A DNA stretch of 13,627 nucleotides, taken from Brevibacterium sp. UMB1308A (GTDB taxonomy: Bacteria > Actinomycetota > Actinomycetes > Actinomycetales > Brevibacteriaceae). Both the position numbers and the translations under genes were made by a program. Shown here piece after piece: positions 13,615 to 13,627 of this stretch; within the stretch, counting starts at the first letter, position 1, and each line of letters starts with the position of its first letter. The DNA lies in NCBI RefSeq assembly GCF_030230605.1, contig NZ_JASPDO010000039.1:1-13627 (forward strand), written 5' to 3'. The notes beneath the pieces are model-generated. The model saw nothing but the letters and a program-made list of their open reading frames with translations. It did not search any database and was not told where the DNA came from.

Positions 13615-13627
13615 AGCGAGACTACGC

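Overview
The window looks like a core chromosomal segment of a high-GC actinobacterium (Actinomycetota). The basis is G/C-ending codons throughout, the actinobacterial neighbourhood of pyrE, a TrmH-type RNA methyltransferase and class II fba, an LppM-domain lipoprotein, and a two-subunit acyl-CoA dehydrogenase pair of the kind common in this phylum. The genus cannot be fixed from the sequence alone. There are no tRNA or rRNA genes, CRISPR arrays, transposases, integrases or phage genes.

Layout. An exonuclease III / AP endonuclease gene (minus) diverges from a short-chain dehydrogenase gene (plus). Next comes a 283-base gap holding the most interesting element in the window: a promoter, three hairpins that each show a GGGGA-type loop, and a strong intrinsic terminator, all upstream of pyrE. 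It can be read as a small RNA or as a transcription attenuator for pyrE. After pyrE, a leader with a long hairpin precedes a tightly packed operon: NatA-like ATPase, NatB-like permease and TrmH methyltransferase, joined by two ATGA stop/start overlaps. An LppM-type lipoprotein gene with a Gly/Pro/Tyr-rich tail follows and ends in a bidirectional terminator.

The middle is on the minus strand: a CurA-like NADPH-dependent oxidoreductase, a terminator, and a two-gene acyl-CoA dehydrogenase operon whose subunits probably form one heteromeric enzyme. The operon's promoter region carries four alternating GAACG/CGTTC half-sites and two 13-base palindromes, suggesting regulator binding. A 75-codon membrane protein gene (PLDc_N-like) diverges from it and converges on an UMF1/Atg22-type MFS transporter gene (minus). 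That transporter diverges from fba (class II fructose-bisphosphate aldolase, plus), the last gene.

An exact 19-base sequence lies just downstream of both outermost genes, xthA and fba, in opposite orientations, so the window is bounded by a 19-base inverted repeat. Three genes (pyrE, the small membrane protein and the MFS transporter) have a TANNNT box 6-7 bases before an ATG that lacks a usable Shine-Dalgarno site, which suggests leaderless transcripts.

Functionally the region mixes DNA repair (xthA), pyrimidine synthesis (pyrE), RNA modification (trmH), efflux or stress transport (NatAB-like), acyl-CoA beta-oxidation (two ACADs), redox metabolism and glycolysis (fba). These are mostly housekeeping genes. 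The novelty is in the RNA and regulatory elements between them.
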